DNA from: Laetiporus sulphureus 93-53
Taxonomy: Eukaryota > Basidiomycota > Agaricomycetes > Polyporales > Laetiporaceae
NCBI RefSeq assembly: GCF_001632365.1
Contig: NW_024468551.1
Location: forward strand, 2,602 to 66,601
Direction: 5' to 3'
Length of the DNA: 64,000 bases
The notes below the pieces were generated by a model, which had not been told where the DNA came from, did no database searches, and was given only the letters and a program-made list of their open reading frames with translations. Of the stretch, positions 34,876 to 46,927 are shown one piece after another. The position numbers and the translations under genes were made by a program. Numbering within the stretch: position 1 is the first letter of the stretch; each line of letters starts with the position of its first letter.

Positions 34876-35666
34876 TGTGCGTTATTTCGCTGATGCTGTG
34901 TGTTCAATGCCGTTCTTATTTCACCGTGCATATTTGTAGTCCGTACAGCCACTATTGCAATCATGCGTATTGTACATCAATTGAGGACTGCACAAGCATC
35001 TTTGACCTAGATTATTGGACAATTTATCCAAATCCGCTCTCACAAAACAGACAATGCTTAAGAACATGTACGTGTGCAAGATCTGAGGTCGCCCATATCT
35101 GTGCAAACATGTCAGTTTCCAGCTTCGTCACCCCCTTAGGCTAATATACAAAACGAGTACACCATCCACAGAAGGACACTTGTCTGGTTCCGCATGCCGG
35201 CACGTGTCTATGAGCTCTATAAAACATGCTTCATTCCAGCAACTGCTATGTCCATTGACATGCTAGTGCATGGGTGTAGTACCGCCACGAGGTACTCATA
35301 TTAGGCGCGTTCTCGGACAGAACATCTTGAATTGGTTCAAACTGGATCTATGGCCCTTATCACAGAACCAACGTTTGATATGTACAATGGGGTGCGCATG
35401 TGCGTGTCATGTGGGTCTCTTCTACGCCAAGCCGACATTGCAGCTGAATTCAATGCATTTAGGACGAGTTGATTCGGTGCCAAAACTCCGGCCAGCATGG
35501 AGGCAGCTCATGGAGCAAGCCACCACACAGTTGAGACGCCAAATTAGGAGAGCTGAGCTCCGGCACTATCGCCTTCAAAGTTCAGACACATCGTGCAGGC
35601 ATGTTGGCGTGATCCCAGCCCTACGCCGTCGCTGCAGCGCTCGTAGTTATCTGCGCAGCACTCGCT
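34876..35666. other. 0.8-kb intergenic stretch
   Basis: No motif or plausible gene; leads into the promoter of the next locus. Confidence 0.5.
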
Positions 35667-35673
35667 TATAAAG
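35667..35673 (+). promoter_or_regulatory. TATA box of the 35750 membrane-protein locus
   Basis: TATAAAG, 77 bp before the ATG at 35750. Confidence 0.55.
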
Positions 35674-35749
35674 GGGCTCGGTCACGCTGCTTGTTCTTTC
35701 CAATCCTACACTCCATCACGTCTCGAGAAGCCATTTAACGCTCCACACC

Positions 35750-37462
35750 ATGCTCCTCGCTCTCGTGTTCTCTTATTGATTCAATCAGTGTTCTTTCGCC
35801 GCACCTATCGGTGATGTTCAGTTCATCGAGGACATCTCCTCATTTTGTACCGAACTCAGCGGCTGTCGAACGCTCCTGCACATTTGCTCCCGTTGTCTCG
35901 CCACCATCGTTGCGTGCGCCTGGACCGCTGTCCACCCTGACATCCCGCCGTACGGAGAGGATCCCTGGTGGCAGACCTTTCGCCGCATAGGCTTTACCGT
36001 TAGTGCCCTCATTGCATCGGACATTTACCTTCTCATAGCGGCGTTCCAATACTTCAACGCTCGTAAAATAGCTCAGATGGATGTGTTCAAAGGTAACATG
36101 CAGTCCTTCTGCTGAAATTTAATTTAATTTATGCTGATACTGAATATTTCAGAGCACAGCTGGGACATTACTCATGGCTTTTTTGTGCTTATGGGAGGTT
36201 TCGCACTGTGCAAGCCATCGGAACGTGATACAATGCAACTTGACGCCGCTGAACTCTGTAGCCTCATCGGAAGCAGGAAGCTAGACTTTCCGCATATATC
36301 AGAGCAGGGGGTACATGATAGGAGCAAAGCGGACTGGGTGTCAAAGACGGCAGCATCCATCCAGATTTTCTGGTTCACGTTGCAGGTCTTCGCCCGTCTC
36401 GTCAATAGACTCCCAGTCACCAAGCTTGAGGTCTTCACGGTCGGCTTCACAGTCATGGCGAACGCCGCGTATGCATTCTGGCTGAAGAAACCGTTTTGCG
36501 TCGGTGTACCAAACATTCTTCACGAACGGCCAGATGCTCCTCGAATCCCGTCAGACGTTCCGACCTCCCGTGCGGAAGCGTGAAGAAGACATGCAAATGT
36601 TGAACGAAGTGAAAATGCGGCGCATGGATTGGATCCGGCCGGATTAAAGGAGGATGAAATAACGACAGATCCCTTGGCAATGAAAATGCCCAACGAGGCT
36701 GAAGCTGGCCTTCTGGATGGCTATATGAAGTCGGCTGATAGCCAATCTACGCGTGAGCATTTCGCGCTGATTTCTTGGCTCAACCCTCACGCTTGGTCGG
36801 TCTCTTAAGAATATTATCATCATTACGTTTCAATTGAGAACAGGGGACACGTACACAGTCTGCTCCATCCAGTCGCACTGCTGTGGAACGCATCATGGGG
36901 GTCCTATATAGAATTCCTAGAAGAAGATGTGGGAATTCAATACCCTCCTCCAAACGGCAGGTTGTTGTCTACGGTTTGTGTAATTCTATATCCATTCTTT
37001 TGCTTTTTTGCTGCTGCAGTAGCCATCTTCACTCAATTAAGGAGGAATATTTGGCATTTCCAGCCGGTCGGAGCTTCATCTCAGGATAGATTAGTCATTG
37101 TCACATGCCTTTTGGTCGCTCCTACGATTTCTGGACTAATTCACTGCGCTGCATGGTCTTCCCAATTCCCAACTTTCATTGAACAATCTCTCTGGCGAGT
37201 ACTCTCCCTTGTGATCACTTGTTGTCCTCTCCTCGAGGCGTCTACGTTCGCTATCGTGGCAATATTTGACTTTTCGTCCCTACCTAAAATAGTGGAGGAC
37301 GCACTGGAACAGCTTTCACTTATCATCTTCGGTATAATCATCCTCATACTATATGCTGTCTCCCGACTCATCCTCCTCGTCCTCGCATTTACCACTCTCC
37401 GTGCATTTCCTCGCGATGCATACAAGGCCGTATCTTGGGTCGAACTCATTCCGCACGTCTAG
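35750..37462 (+). pseudogene. uncharacterised multi-pass membrane protein of the Agaricomycete type, broken
   Basis: The ATG at 35750 begins a signal-peptide-like stretch (MLLALVFSY) interrupted by TGA at 35777-35779, after which the same frame reads a family-like ectodomain: CRTLLHICSRCLATIVACAW, then a membrane segment VSALIASDIYLLIAAFQYF. An intron (36093-36152) leads to HSWDITHGFFVLMGGF and IQIFWFTLQVFARLVNRLP. Near 36515 the frame slips; the next piece (TNGQMLLESRQTFRPPVR) is in another frame, and at least one more slip precedes the final exon (36.85-37.46 kb), with WNASWGSYIEFLEEDVGIQ and four hydrophobic helices ending AVSWVELIPHV. This is a large lineage-specific family of unknown function. 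Promoter and most domains are intact, so decay is recent. Confidence 0.7.
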
Positions 37463-38394
37463 GTACCACTGCATTCTATTTTATATTTTATTTCGCCCCA
37501 CATATGCATCCCCCGTCACCATCTCAGTGCATTTTTACCTGTTTCTGCCTATATAGTATTCTATACCTCGCTTTGCCCATGCCTGTAATTCGGATACTTA
37601 TTCGCACTCAAGCTCTTTATTCCTCACAGCTGAGTGAGCCTTATAACCTCTCCTTGTATGTACTTTGACACGCTTATCGTGCCAATGAGACATCTCATCC
37701 TATTTTTGGGCGGTTTGCCCAACCCACCCTACGGAGGCGATTGCAACCGATTCATTCGACGACGAATGGATTCAGCGTAAGTTACCACATATCGTCAATC
37801 CTGGCAGGGTCCTCGCTACATCCACGCCGTTGAACGCCTTGACGTGTTCCTTTACCAAGCTAATACCCTCCATCGTTAGAGCCTTTCTGAATCCGACCAA
37901 GCCCGAAAACCCTCCGGGGTTGCACCTCACAGATGGAGCGGTCTTCTTCGAAAGCACAAGCGGGCAGTCTCAGTCCGCACACCCGGACATTGGAGATCCG
38001 TGCCATCTGCCATTCGGACACACTCCCGGCATCACATTTCGCTTAGCACGTACCTATCATGGAAAGAGCCCAAACATCTATCTTCGGCTACAGTTCGAAC
38101 GCCAATGCCGTGTGCTGCATTCGCTACGCTCGGGGTTCACACGTGCTCCCATCCCTTCTCCGTTTGACGTCAAACGATCAACGGAATGCTGATGTGGATC
38201 ACAAGAATCAAGATGGGAGCTCGAAGCATGTTTCACACAAGGTGCAACACATCCATCAGTGGAGCCAACGACAGGACGATTGAAAAATGGTCCGCACCAA
38301 AGCTAACGGCGTGGTCCCAAAGCATTACCGAAACCGGGAACCTCAGACCGACGCAGTGAGAAGAAATTACAGAAGAAGAGATTGGAACATGGTC
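37463..38394. other. 0.9-kb intergenic stretch
   Basis: A minus-strand frame at 37772-37957 (KALTMEGISLVKEHVKAFNG) looks protein-like but is isolated and unassigned. Confidence 0.4.
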
Positions 38395-39913
38395 CTAGGC
38401 AAGACGCGAGAACGCGGCAGATACTGGACGAATAGGCATCTCGGCAGCAGAGTACAAGCTCTCCACCCATTGCATCTGAAGCACGGGTTCCTCCGCAGGT
38501 GGCCAGGTTTGTGGCGTGCGGCCTCGAACCTTGTCCACGAACGCCTCGAGTTGGTACCGATAGCTGCCCGCGCAAAATAATGGATAATCAGACTCGGTAG
38601 AACGACCACTAAACCACACATACGTGGACCACCAATCCTTCCCGAAACCATGTTTGAAACTGTACACCTTTTCCACACGCTGCGGCCCGTCCCGAGGTTT
38701 CACAGTGATGCTATGGAACACGTGCGGCAAAATGTAGTTGTAGAACTCAATTTCCCCACGCTCGAGTTGGATATGAACGCTGACTCTGAATGATCGAGGA
38801 AGGATTTGGAGGGGACCCCAGCCGGGCATGGCAAAGTCAGTGTAGAGGTCCGCTTCAACCGACGAGGGGAAGACGAGCTTGGCGGTCATGGCGCGGTCAA
38901 TACGAGAGGGGTCCAAAGCGTGGCCAACGGCTGTTGCGCTGGAGACCTTGACTGGTTCGCTGCCCATAAAGTGACGTATAGCTGACAGCGGGTACACTGG
39001 AGCTCAAATGAGCAGCATACAGAATTGCGAGCATTTCATCATCGTACCGCCGAGATCCATCACAGAGCCACCGCCTAGGTCATAATTGTATCGAATGTCG
39101 TCCTTGAGGAATAACAGACTATCCGCCTGTACAGGAACGCCAAAATCTCCGCTGATGTGGGTGACCTTGCCAAGTTCGCCGCTGTCGATGATCTCTTTGA
39201 CGCGCTGGGTGGAGGGGTGGAAGCTACAGCGATGCCATTGATATGAAGCATATGACACAAAACATAAAAGTCCAACATCAACATACGTGTGATGGATTGC
39301 CTCAAGGAGAACGAGGCCCTTGCTCGCTGCGAGATCGACCAAGTATCGAACCTCGGCAGCCGTATCGGCCATGGGCTTCTCAACAAGAACATGCTTGCCT
39401 TGGTTGAGCGCGTGCATTGTCCACTCGAAATGCAACCCGTTCGGAAGCTACCCCTGTCGTCAATACGTCCGTCCGCGTTCAGGAGACCTAACACTTACTG
39501 CGATATAGACGACGTCGATATCGATGTCGTCAATCAAGGCTATGGAAAGCGATCTCACTGTCAAAAAGTGCAGCACGAAATCCCATGCAAGGCGCACGCA
39601 CATTGGTAACAGCCTGTTCCGGCGTATACCTTTGCGATCAAATGTTTCTTCGCGTACGCCTCGGCTTTGACGCGATCCCTGGACGCCACTGCACTCACTA
39701 CAACGTCCGCATGGCTAATTGCAGGCGTGATGAGTGCATTTGGAGCAATGCGGGCTGCGCCCAGGATCCCAAAGCGCAGTGCATCGGGACGCTTTTCTGG
39801 AGCATGTGGCGGGTAGTTAAGCTGCAAAAGAATATTTAAGTCATCCGTGCCGTTAACAATGGCAGAGAACAAACATCATAGAGCCGCTTGAGCAGAGCGT
39901 ACAAGCCAGACAT
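38395..39913 (-). CDS. Gfo/Idh/MocA oxidoreductase, dihydrodiol-dehydrogenase-like, 392 aa, intact
   Basis: Exons 39913-39875, 39821-39602, 39539-39499, 39447-39287, 39223-39048, 38996-38624, 38563-38395, in frame for 393 codons with GT-AG introns. After a short N-terminus (MSGLYALLKRLYD) the NAD(P)-binding Rossmann motif reads LRFGILGAARIAPNALI. The catalytic family motif HVLVEKPMA follows at residue ~125, then HPSTQRVKEIIDSGELG and the Asp-rich NYDLGGGSVMDLG. Relatives oxidise trans-dihydrodiols of aromatic hydrocarbons or D-xylose with NADP. In a neighbourhood of aromatic-type monooxygenases a dihydrodiol or sugar-alcohol role are both possible. The fifth intron is bridged correctly only by the acceptor ending CTCCAG. 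Confidence 0.92.
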
Positions 39914-40418
39914 GATGGGAGAGAGCGAGACGAGAGATGTGTTGCATTTCGAGCAAACAGGAGATCTAGGTGAGAGAGCATGACGCCAGGCCAAGTCTCA
40001 GTCACAGGGGCGTCACACGTGACTACCATCCATCATCGTTGTGGCTGAGAATTTAGCGCGTCCATGCACTGCTGCGTTCATCTGGAGTCCGACACTAAAT
40101 CCTGCTATAGCACATGTGCAGCGTTTCTAGTGCCCTGCGTGGTTTACAATGAATATTTCTCTCTGGTACCGCATCAGCGTGATCGCATCAAGGAACAGTA
40201 GCGCATTGCTCACGAAGATTTGCAACTGCACGTGTAATTGCAAGTGTCGCAAACGAGCTCGGATCGCGTGCTTTTTTACGCTTCTCGTCGGGAATGATTG
40301 CGGATGTCAATCTGTCTCTCCAAGCTCCAAGTCTAACGCGCCTTGATTTCGTGGCATGGAAGAGAAATCAGACGTCTCCTACAACTTTTCATAACGGCAC
40401 ACACGTCGTCCGTGCTGT
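39914..40418. other. 0.5-kb divergent spacer
   Basis: Lies between the minus-strand dehydrogenase and plus-strand loci; no gene or clear regulatory motif seen. Confidence 0.45.
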
Positions 40419-40578
40419 ATGCTTGCGACAGATATTCTCAAGTCTGTGTCGCTAGTCCTCACGTGGCTCGCTCTCTACGTCGGCTTCACTCCACCCTGTC
40501 CTCCCGTATCAAAGGGAGACATGGTATACAGAGGCCAACTATTCGAACTCATTGTCATGGTGCTGATAACTCCCGCCA
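40419..40578 (+). pseudogene. N-terminal remnant resembling isoprenylcysteine carboxyl methyltransferase family
   Basis: The frame from ATG 40419 reads MLATDILKSVSLVLTWLALY then VGFTPPCPPVSKGDMVYRGQ. The hydrophobic start followed by GFTPP and a YxGQLFE segment resembles the first exon of fungal ICMT-like membrane methyltransferases. A GTGAGT donor follows at 40579, but nothing resembling the remaining helices or the SAM site appears before the next gene at 41045. Probably a stranded first exon. Confidence 0.3.
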
Positions 40579-41044
40579 GGGTGAGTTCGCTCATCGCATC
40601 TCACAGAACGAGCTCTCCGCCGGCCTTCTTTACACGATCTTTCTTGGGACGCATCGCTCATTACCCTCTGTTGATTATTGGATAGCTACCCGAGACAATT
40701 CAGGATGCCAGGAACGTGTCTTACGTGTGTACGTCCTACCATATGCATCGTGCGAGGCTTATGATCTACCAACGAGTGGTATTCAGCGCTCTTGATGCCG
40801 GAGTATCATACGTCGTGATCAAGACTGTGTGATTGCGCTATACTACTCCTGCTCTTCAAATTCAGATTGTTTCTGGAACGTTTGCCGACTGCGAACAATT
40901 TTTCTGATCATGATTCCGTCTGATATTTCCCAGGGCTCCCACGTCCAGGCATACATATAGTTGCTGGGGTCTAGTCAACAGCTAGCGCCTGATCTTCAAC
41001 GTCTTTTTTTTCTTCTACGCCAGCGCATTGCGCCGTAATTCATC

Positions 41045-42291
41045 ATGGAGACATCTGCCTACACGGAAGAATGGCTGACAGGTCCGACCTCGACCAAATT
41101 CTACGCCCGTGCATACTCCGCCGATTCCCCTAAGGCCGTTCTCATCTATGTCCATGGGGCCGCAGAACACACTGGACGATATACTCAAACGCACTCCGCG
41201 CTTGCCTCCCGTGGCGTCACCGTCGTCGCATATGATCAGCGCGGATTTGGGCGCACGGCATTGGACATCGAACGCAAGAGCAAGGACAGCTCTTACGGGA
41301 AGACATCGTTGGCTCAGCAGCTTCAGGACCTCGAATGGTTCGTGAAACATGTCCATCACCGATATCCCGACCTGCCCATCTTCTTGATGGGATTCTCTAT
41401 GGTCAGTTCCGGCCGATCTGCGAATGGGACCGTAGCTCAGCTCGATTGCTGCAGGGCGGCGTGGTTATCCTAAGTTTCGCAACGTGCGATGATGCACCTC
41501 CCGCGAAATCCACCGTGGCTTTGCTGTCCGGAGCGATTGCAGCTGCTCCTACGTTTCTGTTGACTAAGTCACCATCAAAGTTCGTTCGCTGGGCAGGCGA
41601 GAAAGTACGAGCTATCGCGCCTAACCTGGTGTATCCCATCCAGAACAAGACAGAGGTACCATTTAGAGAATTGTGACGTGCTTGCTCTATCTTAAAAACA
41701 TGTCTCCGTTTTACAGGATCTATCTCGGAACGCGGAGACAAACAAGGCGTACGAAGAGGACCCATTCGTGAAGACGCCCGGAAGTCTTAGAGGAATTGGA
41801 GATGCTCTCGATGCCGTAGGCTACAATCTCTCTAGACTTAGTCGATACTGACGAACTTACATAATCATAGGGAGAGGAGCTGCTCTACAAGTCCTATCAG
41901 AACTGGCCGCCCGAGCTGCCTGTAGGTGTATCCAATTAGCTCCCGAAAACCCGCTCACATAAATATCACCCAGATTCTCATCCTTCAAGGAGCCGACGAC
42001 CAGGCTTGTCATATTAACCAGAGACTCATATATTCGTACTTAGCTTCTATCTCGCAGGTGTCTCTCCCAAGCGCCACAGAACAGTTCTTTGAAAGACTGC
42101 CAGCCACTGATAAGAAGCTGAGCATCTATTCGGTGCGTTCAATATTGTCCGCAGGAATGACCTTATACCGACTTTCTTTTGGATACTAGAACGCATGCCA
42201 CGAACTGCACAATGAGCCGGAAAGTGTGAAGGAACAGTATCTCGATGATTGCGTAAAGTTTATAAAATTCCACCTGCGCTCGGCGTCGTGA
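41045..42291 (+). CDS. monoacylglycerol-lipase-like serine hydrolase, 322 aa (or 304), intact
   Basis: Exons 41045-41401, 41455-41655, 41717-41815, 41871-41921, 41974-42132, 42190-42291. HGAAEHTGRY near residue 38 is the oxyanion loop with the HG dipeptide typical of monoglyceride lipases, followed by YDQRGFGRT. The nucleophile elbow GFSMGG forms across the first intron; the acid lies in LQGADDQ and the catalytic His in CHELHNE. It should hydrolyse 2-monoacylglycerol or similar esters. Within exon 5 a 54-nt segment (42031-42084 approx.) starts GC after CAG and ends CGCAG. Removing it joins DDQ to VSLPSATEQFFERLP, the usual family spacing, while keeping it adds 18 codons without a stop. It may be a GC-AG intron. 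Confidence 0.9.
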
Positions 42292-43997
42292 AGCGTATCC
42301 GTTCCTCCGTCCATCAGCACGTTGCAAAGCGGTCGCTAATAGATATAGCATGTGAGTCGCCTGCCTCCACTAAAGTGCTGGGGTGGCGGCGCTACTGTAC
42401 TAGGTGTTGTTACTGGGGGACGACAACGTCTCTTGCGACAGATCGACCGTTTCGTCCTCCAGAGCATCATCCGCACTGCGGGTGTCCAAACAGAGCTCCT
42501 CAATACCCTTGACATGTTACGAAACTGCTTTCTCGAAATAAGACGTCGAGCGGCTGGATACGCTTATCTTACAAGTGAGCGAGCTTAAGGTGAAGGCAAT
42601 TTTCGTCACCATTATCCAAGGTGAACGAGGTAACACGGGGTTCATCCCACCTCGATTGTCAGATCATTGCAGCATGAAGGAAATAGGCTAGCGGATGGGT
42701 CGATTCGAGCCTTTAGGCTGCTACCGAGTCCACAGTGAATGTTTATATTTGCAGTGAACATGCACTGGGCGTGGTAGACTTCTCTGAGGAATGGCAGGCC
42801 CGATGTCTTCCTTGTCCTGCCTGGAGTCTGGTCCAACAACCGACGGGGGCATAATTCACTTTTGACGTCGTCGGATGCTATGAGGTGTTGGCGTTCCGCA
42901 GCCTCATGCCTGTTCGATCTGGCTGTTATCCTGTGTGATGACTTTATCGTCGGATTTGCTCAAAAGTGGCTATCTCACTGCGAGATTTTACTTGGCAAAC
43001 GAGCGTGTCAAATCTCTTTCATCCGAACATCGCTTTTTGGCGTGGCGCAATTCCTTTCAAGTGTATCTAAGGGCATTTACGCGTGTACCTATCAACAGCG
43101 TGGTAGAGGAACCTTGGGAACTTCATCAAAGGCGCCGAGCAACACGAGGAGCTCCAACGTTCTAGGGTACAAAAGGTGAAGCGCATGCTGTTTATGAGCG
43201 ACGCATCTGCGCAGGGAATTAGAAGCAACGCGTGTGAAGCAGTTTCATTTGATCCTCCGCGTCGAAAGGAATCCTTGTTGATAACGCGTGCGTTGATGAG
43301 AGGGAGGAAGGGAGCCTAGAGACCCGATGGTCCTGCTGCGACCTATGGATCTCGCCAGCCCTCAGTAACGCGCGATCTGAGATCCTAAATCACATACTGT
43401 AAGAGGAGACGGAGATGATGCAGAAACACTGCTTCAGGTTCGCGCGCGCTATATCTGACAGGATGTGATACAGGCACGGGTATGAATATTGCCGGAGGAA
43501 GATGATTTTCAAAATAGTACTGCGTGTCAGCCTCTGGCAAGGCCCAGTCACGACGGATTCAGCGCTCATCAAACCGAGCTCCCCGAAGAGAATGGTAGGA
43601 GCTTGAGATCGAATGGAGTTGCTTCAGCTGATGAGTACGAGATTTCTGCGTCATCTGATAATAGTAGTCGAAGCGATACGTAGGGGAGAGCGAGTCCGAT
43701 ACGCAAACCCGGACTCCTATTGCTCGCAGTTTCCACTCGCATAGACAAATATATATGTGTTACGAGCACCCTCGCCACTCAGTGTATGCACATACGTCCA
43801 CTGCTGTGCTCCATTGTTCATCAGCGAAATGACCGAAAAGATGGGTTCTGTGGACGTAGGATTTTTTGGGCGCCTGATATCGGTACTCGTCGCTAATCAT
43901 CGAAGTCATAAGAAACCCAAACCCAAGCCTTGCTTCACCTAAGTCCCGTTGCTGGACCGCTTCGTAAGGTGAGTAAATATGGCATCATGTCGCTTGT
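42292..43997. other. 1.7-kb stretch without a supportable gene
   Basis: Plus-strand frames at 42.86-43.18 kb have no motif. Similarity to the tandem units begins near 43.99 kb. Confidence 0.45.
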
Positions 43998-46863
43998 CTA
44001 GAGCCTTGCAACCTCCCGTACAGCGGCTGGCTCGATCTTGACCTGGAGCGGATAAGCAGGATCTTCCACCCGTTCAGAAGGGCAGCCATTCAGAATAGCG
44101 AAGTTGATCTGAGGACCAGAATTAGCTACAAAACGAGTTCTATAGTGAGCTTAACTGACCGAATTGACGCCATATAGCAGCAACTGTCCCACAGTCTGCA
44201 TAAAGGCATGCGTCTCTTTATGACGTTCGACATCAGGCAGCATCGTGTGTCGCTCTGTAGGGATGCGTGTGGCTGTTCCCAGGGAATCAAAGGCCCCCGA
44301 CTTCTTGATGAACTTAAAGCGGAATCAGAATTAAAGTAATGATAAATGTTCGAATGCTAGACGTACTAGAGTGTGAACTGGATGAGGTGAGACCTCAACA
44401 AACGTCGTATGTTCTCCGAACTTACCCACGAGGCCCAAAATGGCAGAGGCGAACAGAATAGGCTTCTTCAGATTATCCCAGAGGTATTCCATGGTATACT
44501 CCCCGGTTTGGAACCCACCTGTCACCATGGACATAGTGGGAATAGAAGGGACGAATGGACCTGCGAAGCGAGAGAAGATTTCGGCAAGCTCTGAACGGTA
44601 GGTCTCCTCGCAAGGATCTATTAAAGGCGAATGCACCCCCGTAGTTACGGGCAGCTTGCGCGTGATGACATCCTTTACACAGGTGTCGACGTACTTGGTG
44701 AACAGATCGATGAGAACCTCTGGTGCAGAGAAGACATTATCCGTGGCGCTAAGGGGAGCAGCCAAGTAGAACTTGCTCGCCTCCTCCTTGCTCAGCTTCG
44801 CGAGTGAGGCGGCGGCATCAACATAGCCACGAACGGTATCCGTGTCGCAGCCAGAAACCGCGACCATAGCATTTCCCGTATTGTCGACCACGTCAAGGGC
44901 TCGCCCACGAGCGACTGCAATTTCTATGACCATCTATTCGGAAAGATCATGAGTATCGTAGACGGTCAAATACTCGTTCATATACACTTACTTCTCGTGG
45001 CATGGCTCCATTGGCATACATGGCAGCCGTCACTCCGACGGAGGGCCCAACCATCGCATTTGGCTTGATTCCGAGAGATGTCAAGAGGTCGAACAGGGCA
45101 ATTTGGAAGAACGTCATGGAGACCGATATGATATACACGGGCCAAGTAGAGCTGTCGGCAAGAGGGGACGATGCTGGAGGATCGGCGGCAAATAGCCCAG
45201 TCTCTTCCAAGAAGGATCTGCCAGTATACGCCGAATACGCGCGATCGCATGCATAGACGCTCTCGCGGAAGACAGAATAGCTAGTCATGAAGTCACGTCC
45301 TTGCTGCCAGTGATGCGGGCCTTGACCAGCAAAGCAAAACACGAGTGGATTGGGTCGCTTTCCTACCAGTACTGGATCAGGGAATGCTGCGTTCTGCAGA
45401 CGATCGGCGATTGCATAGCTCCTCCATGGCATCTGCCGTGCGCGGCTTCCGAGGTGTGCGCATAGTGCAAGGGAAGAATGCTCTGCACGTTGATCCTTGT
45501 AACCTTTTTCCAATGTACGTACAGCGTTAGGCGAAAGAGCGCCTGTAGAGAGCACTCCTGCATTAGATGTCTCAGAAGGCGCACTGATCATTCGTACCTA
45601 TTGCAAACAGGAAAGGCCCGTGTTTGAGTGATTGTGCATCTGGATGTTGAGGGCGTCTCTCGTGTTTCATGAAATGTCCGGAGACCATTCCGGCACCACG
45701 GACTTCAGCCAGGTGAACTTGTTGCGGCTTGAATCGTATGCTGGGGTTCGCACTGCGAACGGCCTGGGCGTGGGCATTTTGACTGAGAGATGTGAGTAAA
45801 GTCATGATTCCAAGAGACGTCGATAAAGTGCCGAAAAGCGTGGCGAGGATTTCGTCCATGTCTTTCACGGCGAGATCGTGGCGTTTTATCACCACAGTGC
45901 TCGCTGATTGCAAGAGGTTAGTCTCGACAATTCTTGGAGTCCACGAGCTTTGTGTGCTCACCAAATCCCCTGTTTGTGAAGTTAATGTCGGCGACAACGG
46001 CTTGATCGCACTTTCCGTCTTTGAGAGCTTGGATGGCAAGATGGAGAGCCGTCACAGACAATATAGTGTCAACCGCAAGCGTCGGTCCCAGAAGGTCGAA
46101 GACATCGCTGATGCGCTTGGACACAGTAGACAGCGTTGTACCCATCATGCGATAAACTGTGCAAATCCATCAGAATGCCGCGATACTGCAAACAGCATAT
46201 GATTAACCTCCAGCCTGAGCACTGTCCGTTCTCTCAGCTGCATCTTCTCGAGCTATAGTGAAGCATGTAGACGACACGGCATACAACAGATGGACTATAC
46301 GCACTGTACCCAACGTATACGCCAGTATTTGTGCCGCGATAATCAATACCGCTGCGCTGGAGAGCACTGAGCACTTGATAAAATCTAAATTAACACCATC
46401 AGCATATTTCTCGACCATATCACCGAAAACCGATATATCACTCACAAGACAACTTCTGCTGGAGAAACCTGGGCACTCTCCATGGGGGAAATGCCAAATT
46501 CCTTGAGATAGCGGAATAGAAACTCAGGAGTCATCTTGTCTTTCGTCTGAACTCGTGCTGTCAGTAGGTTGGAACTCTACAGCATGGAACCGTGAAGACG
46601 TACGTTGTACCTATGTGGCAGGGCTATGCCATGATGGGATTCGGCGTTTCGGTGGTTAGGAGGCCCGGAGAGAACATTCCAACCATCCAACGCTTCAATG
46701 TTGAGTCCACGTGTCCCTCCACCTGGCCCGGACAGAGAGATCCCTTTGAATAAGACATGACATGAGCTTTGCAAGGGACGTGCATGGGATGAGTACAAGA
46801 CATACCAAGGATAGCGATCGCATTTGGGTCGGGGTTGGAGTAGCTAGGCAATATCGCTGACAT
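43998..46863 (-). CDS. truncated polyketide synthase KS-AT, copy 1, 753 aa, KS cysteine lost
   Basis: Ten exons: 46863-46806, 46743-46604, 46546-46446, 46384-46305, 46156-45962, 45903-45598, 45542-44992, 44933-44367, 44312-44160, 44108-43998. KS pieces in order: SYSNPDPNAIAILG, FGISPMESAQVSP, ALQRSGIDYRGTNTGVYVG, DLLGPTLAVDTILSV (DTACSS expected; Cys to Leu), VVIKRHDLAVKD. In place of EAHGTGT stands EVRGAGM, and no NIGH motif follows; the protein passes straight to the linker FAIGALSPNAV. AT: FCFAGQGPHHW, VGPSVGVTAAMYANGAM (GHSxGE expected), ARGRALDVVD with the carboxylate-binding Arg, TGVHSP, and VEVSPHPVHTL. A post-AT linker (AFMQTVGQLLLYGVNSV, INFAILNGCPS) ends at TAG where a DH would start. 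The KS cannot condense; the AT might load acyl groups. A TATA-like ATATAAG is at 46921. Confidence 0.85.
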
Positions 46864-46920
46864 TGTGCCTGTCCTGAGAGAGATGAAGGAATTCCGAGCT
46901 TGGAAGACTCCAGTCTTTGC

Positions 46921-46927
46921 TTATATC
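46921..46927 (-). promoter_or_regulatory. TATA-like element of KS-AT copy 1
   Basis: GATATAAG on the minus strand 58 bp before the ATG; copies 2 and 3 have TTTAAA-type elements at the same distance. Confidence 0.45.

Noticed and set aside
45700..45720. EVRGAGM in copy 1 as a functional HGTGT motif
   Set aside because: The catalytic His is Arg, and no NIGH motif follows before the linker, so it cannot complete a KS active site.
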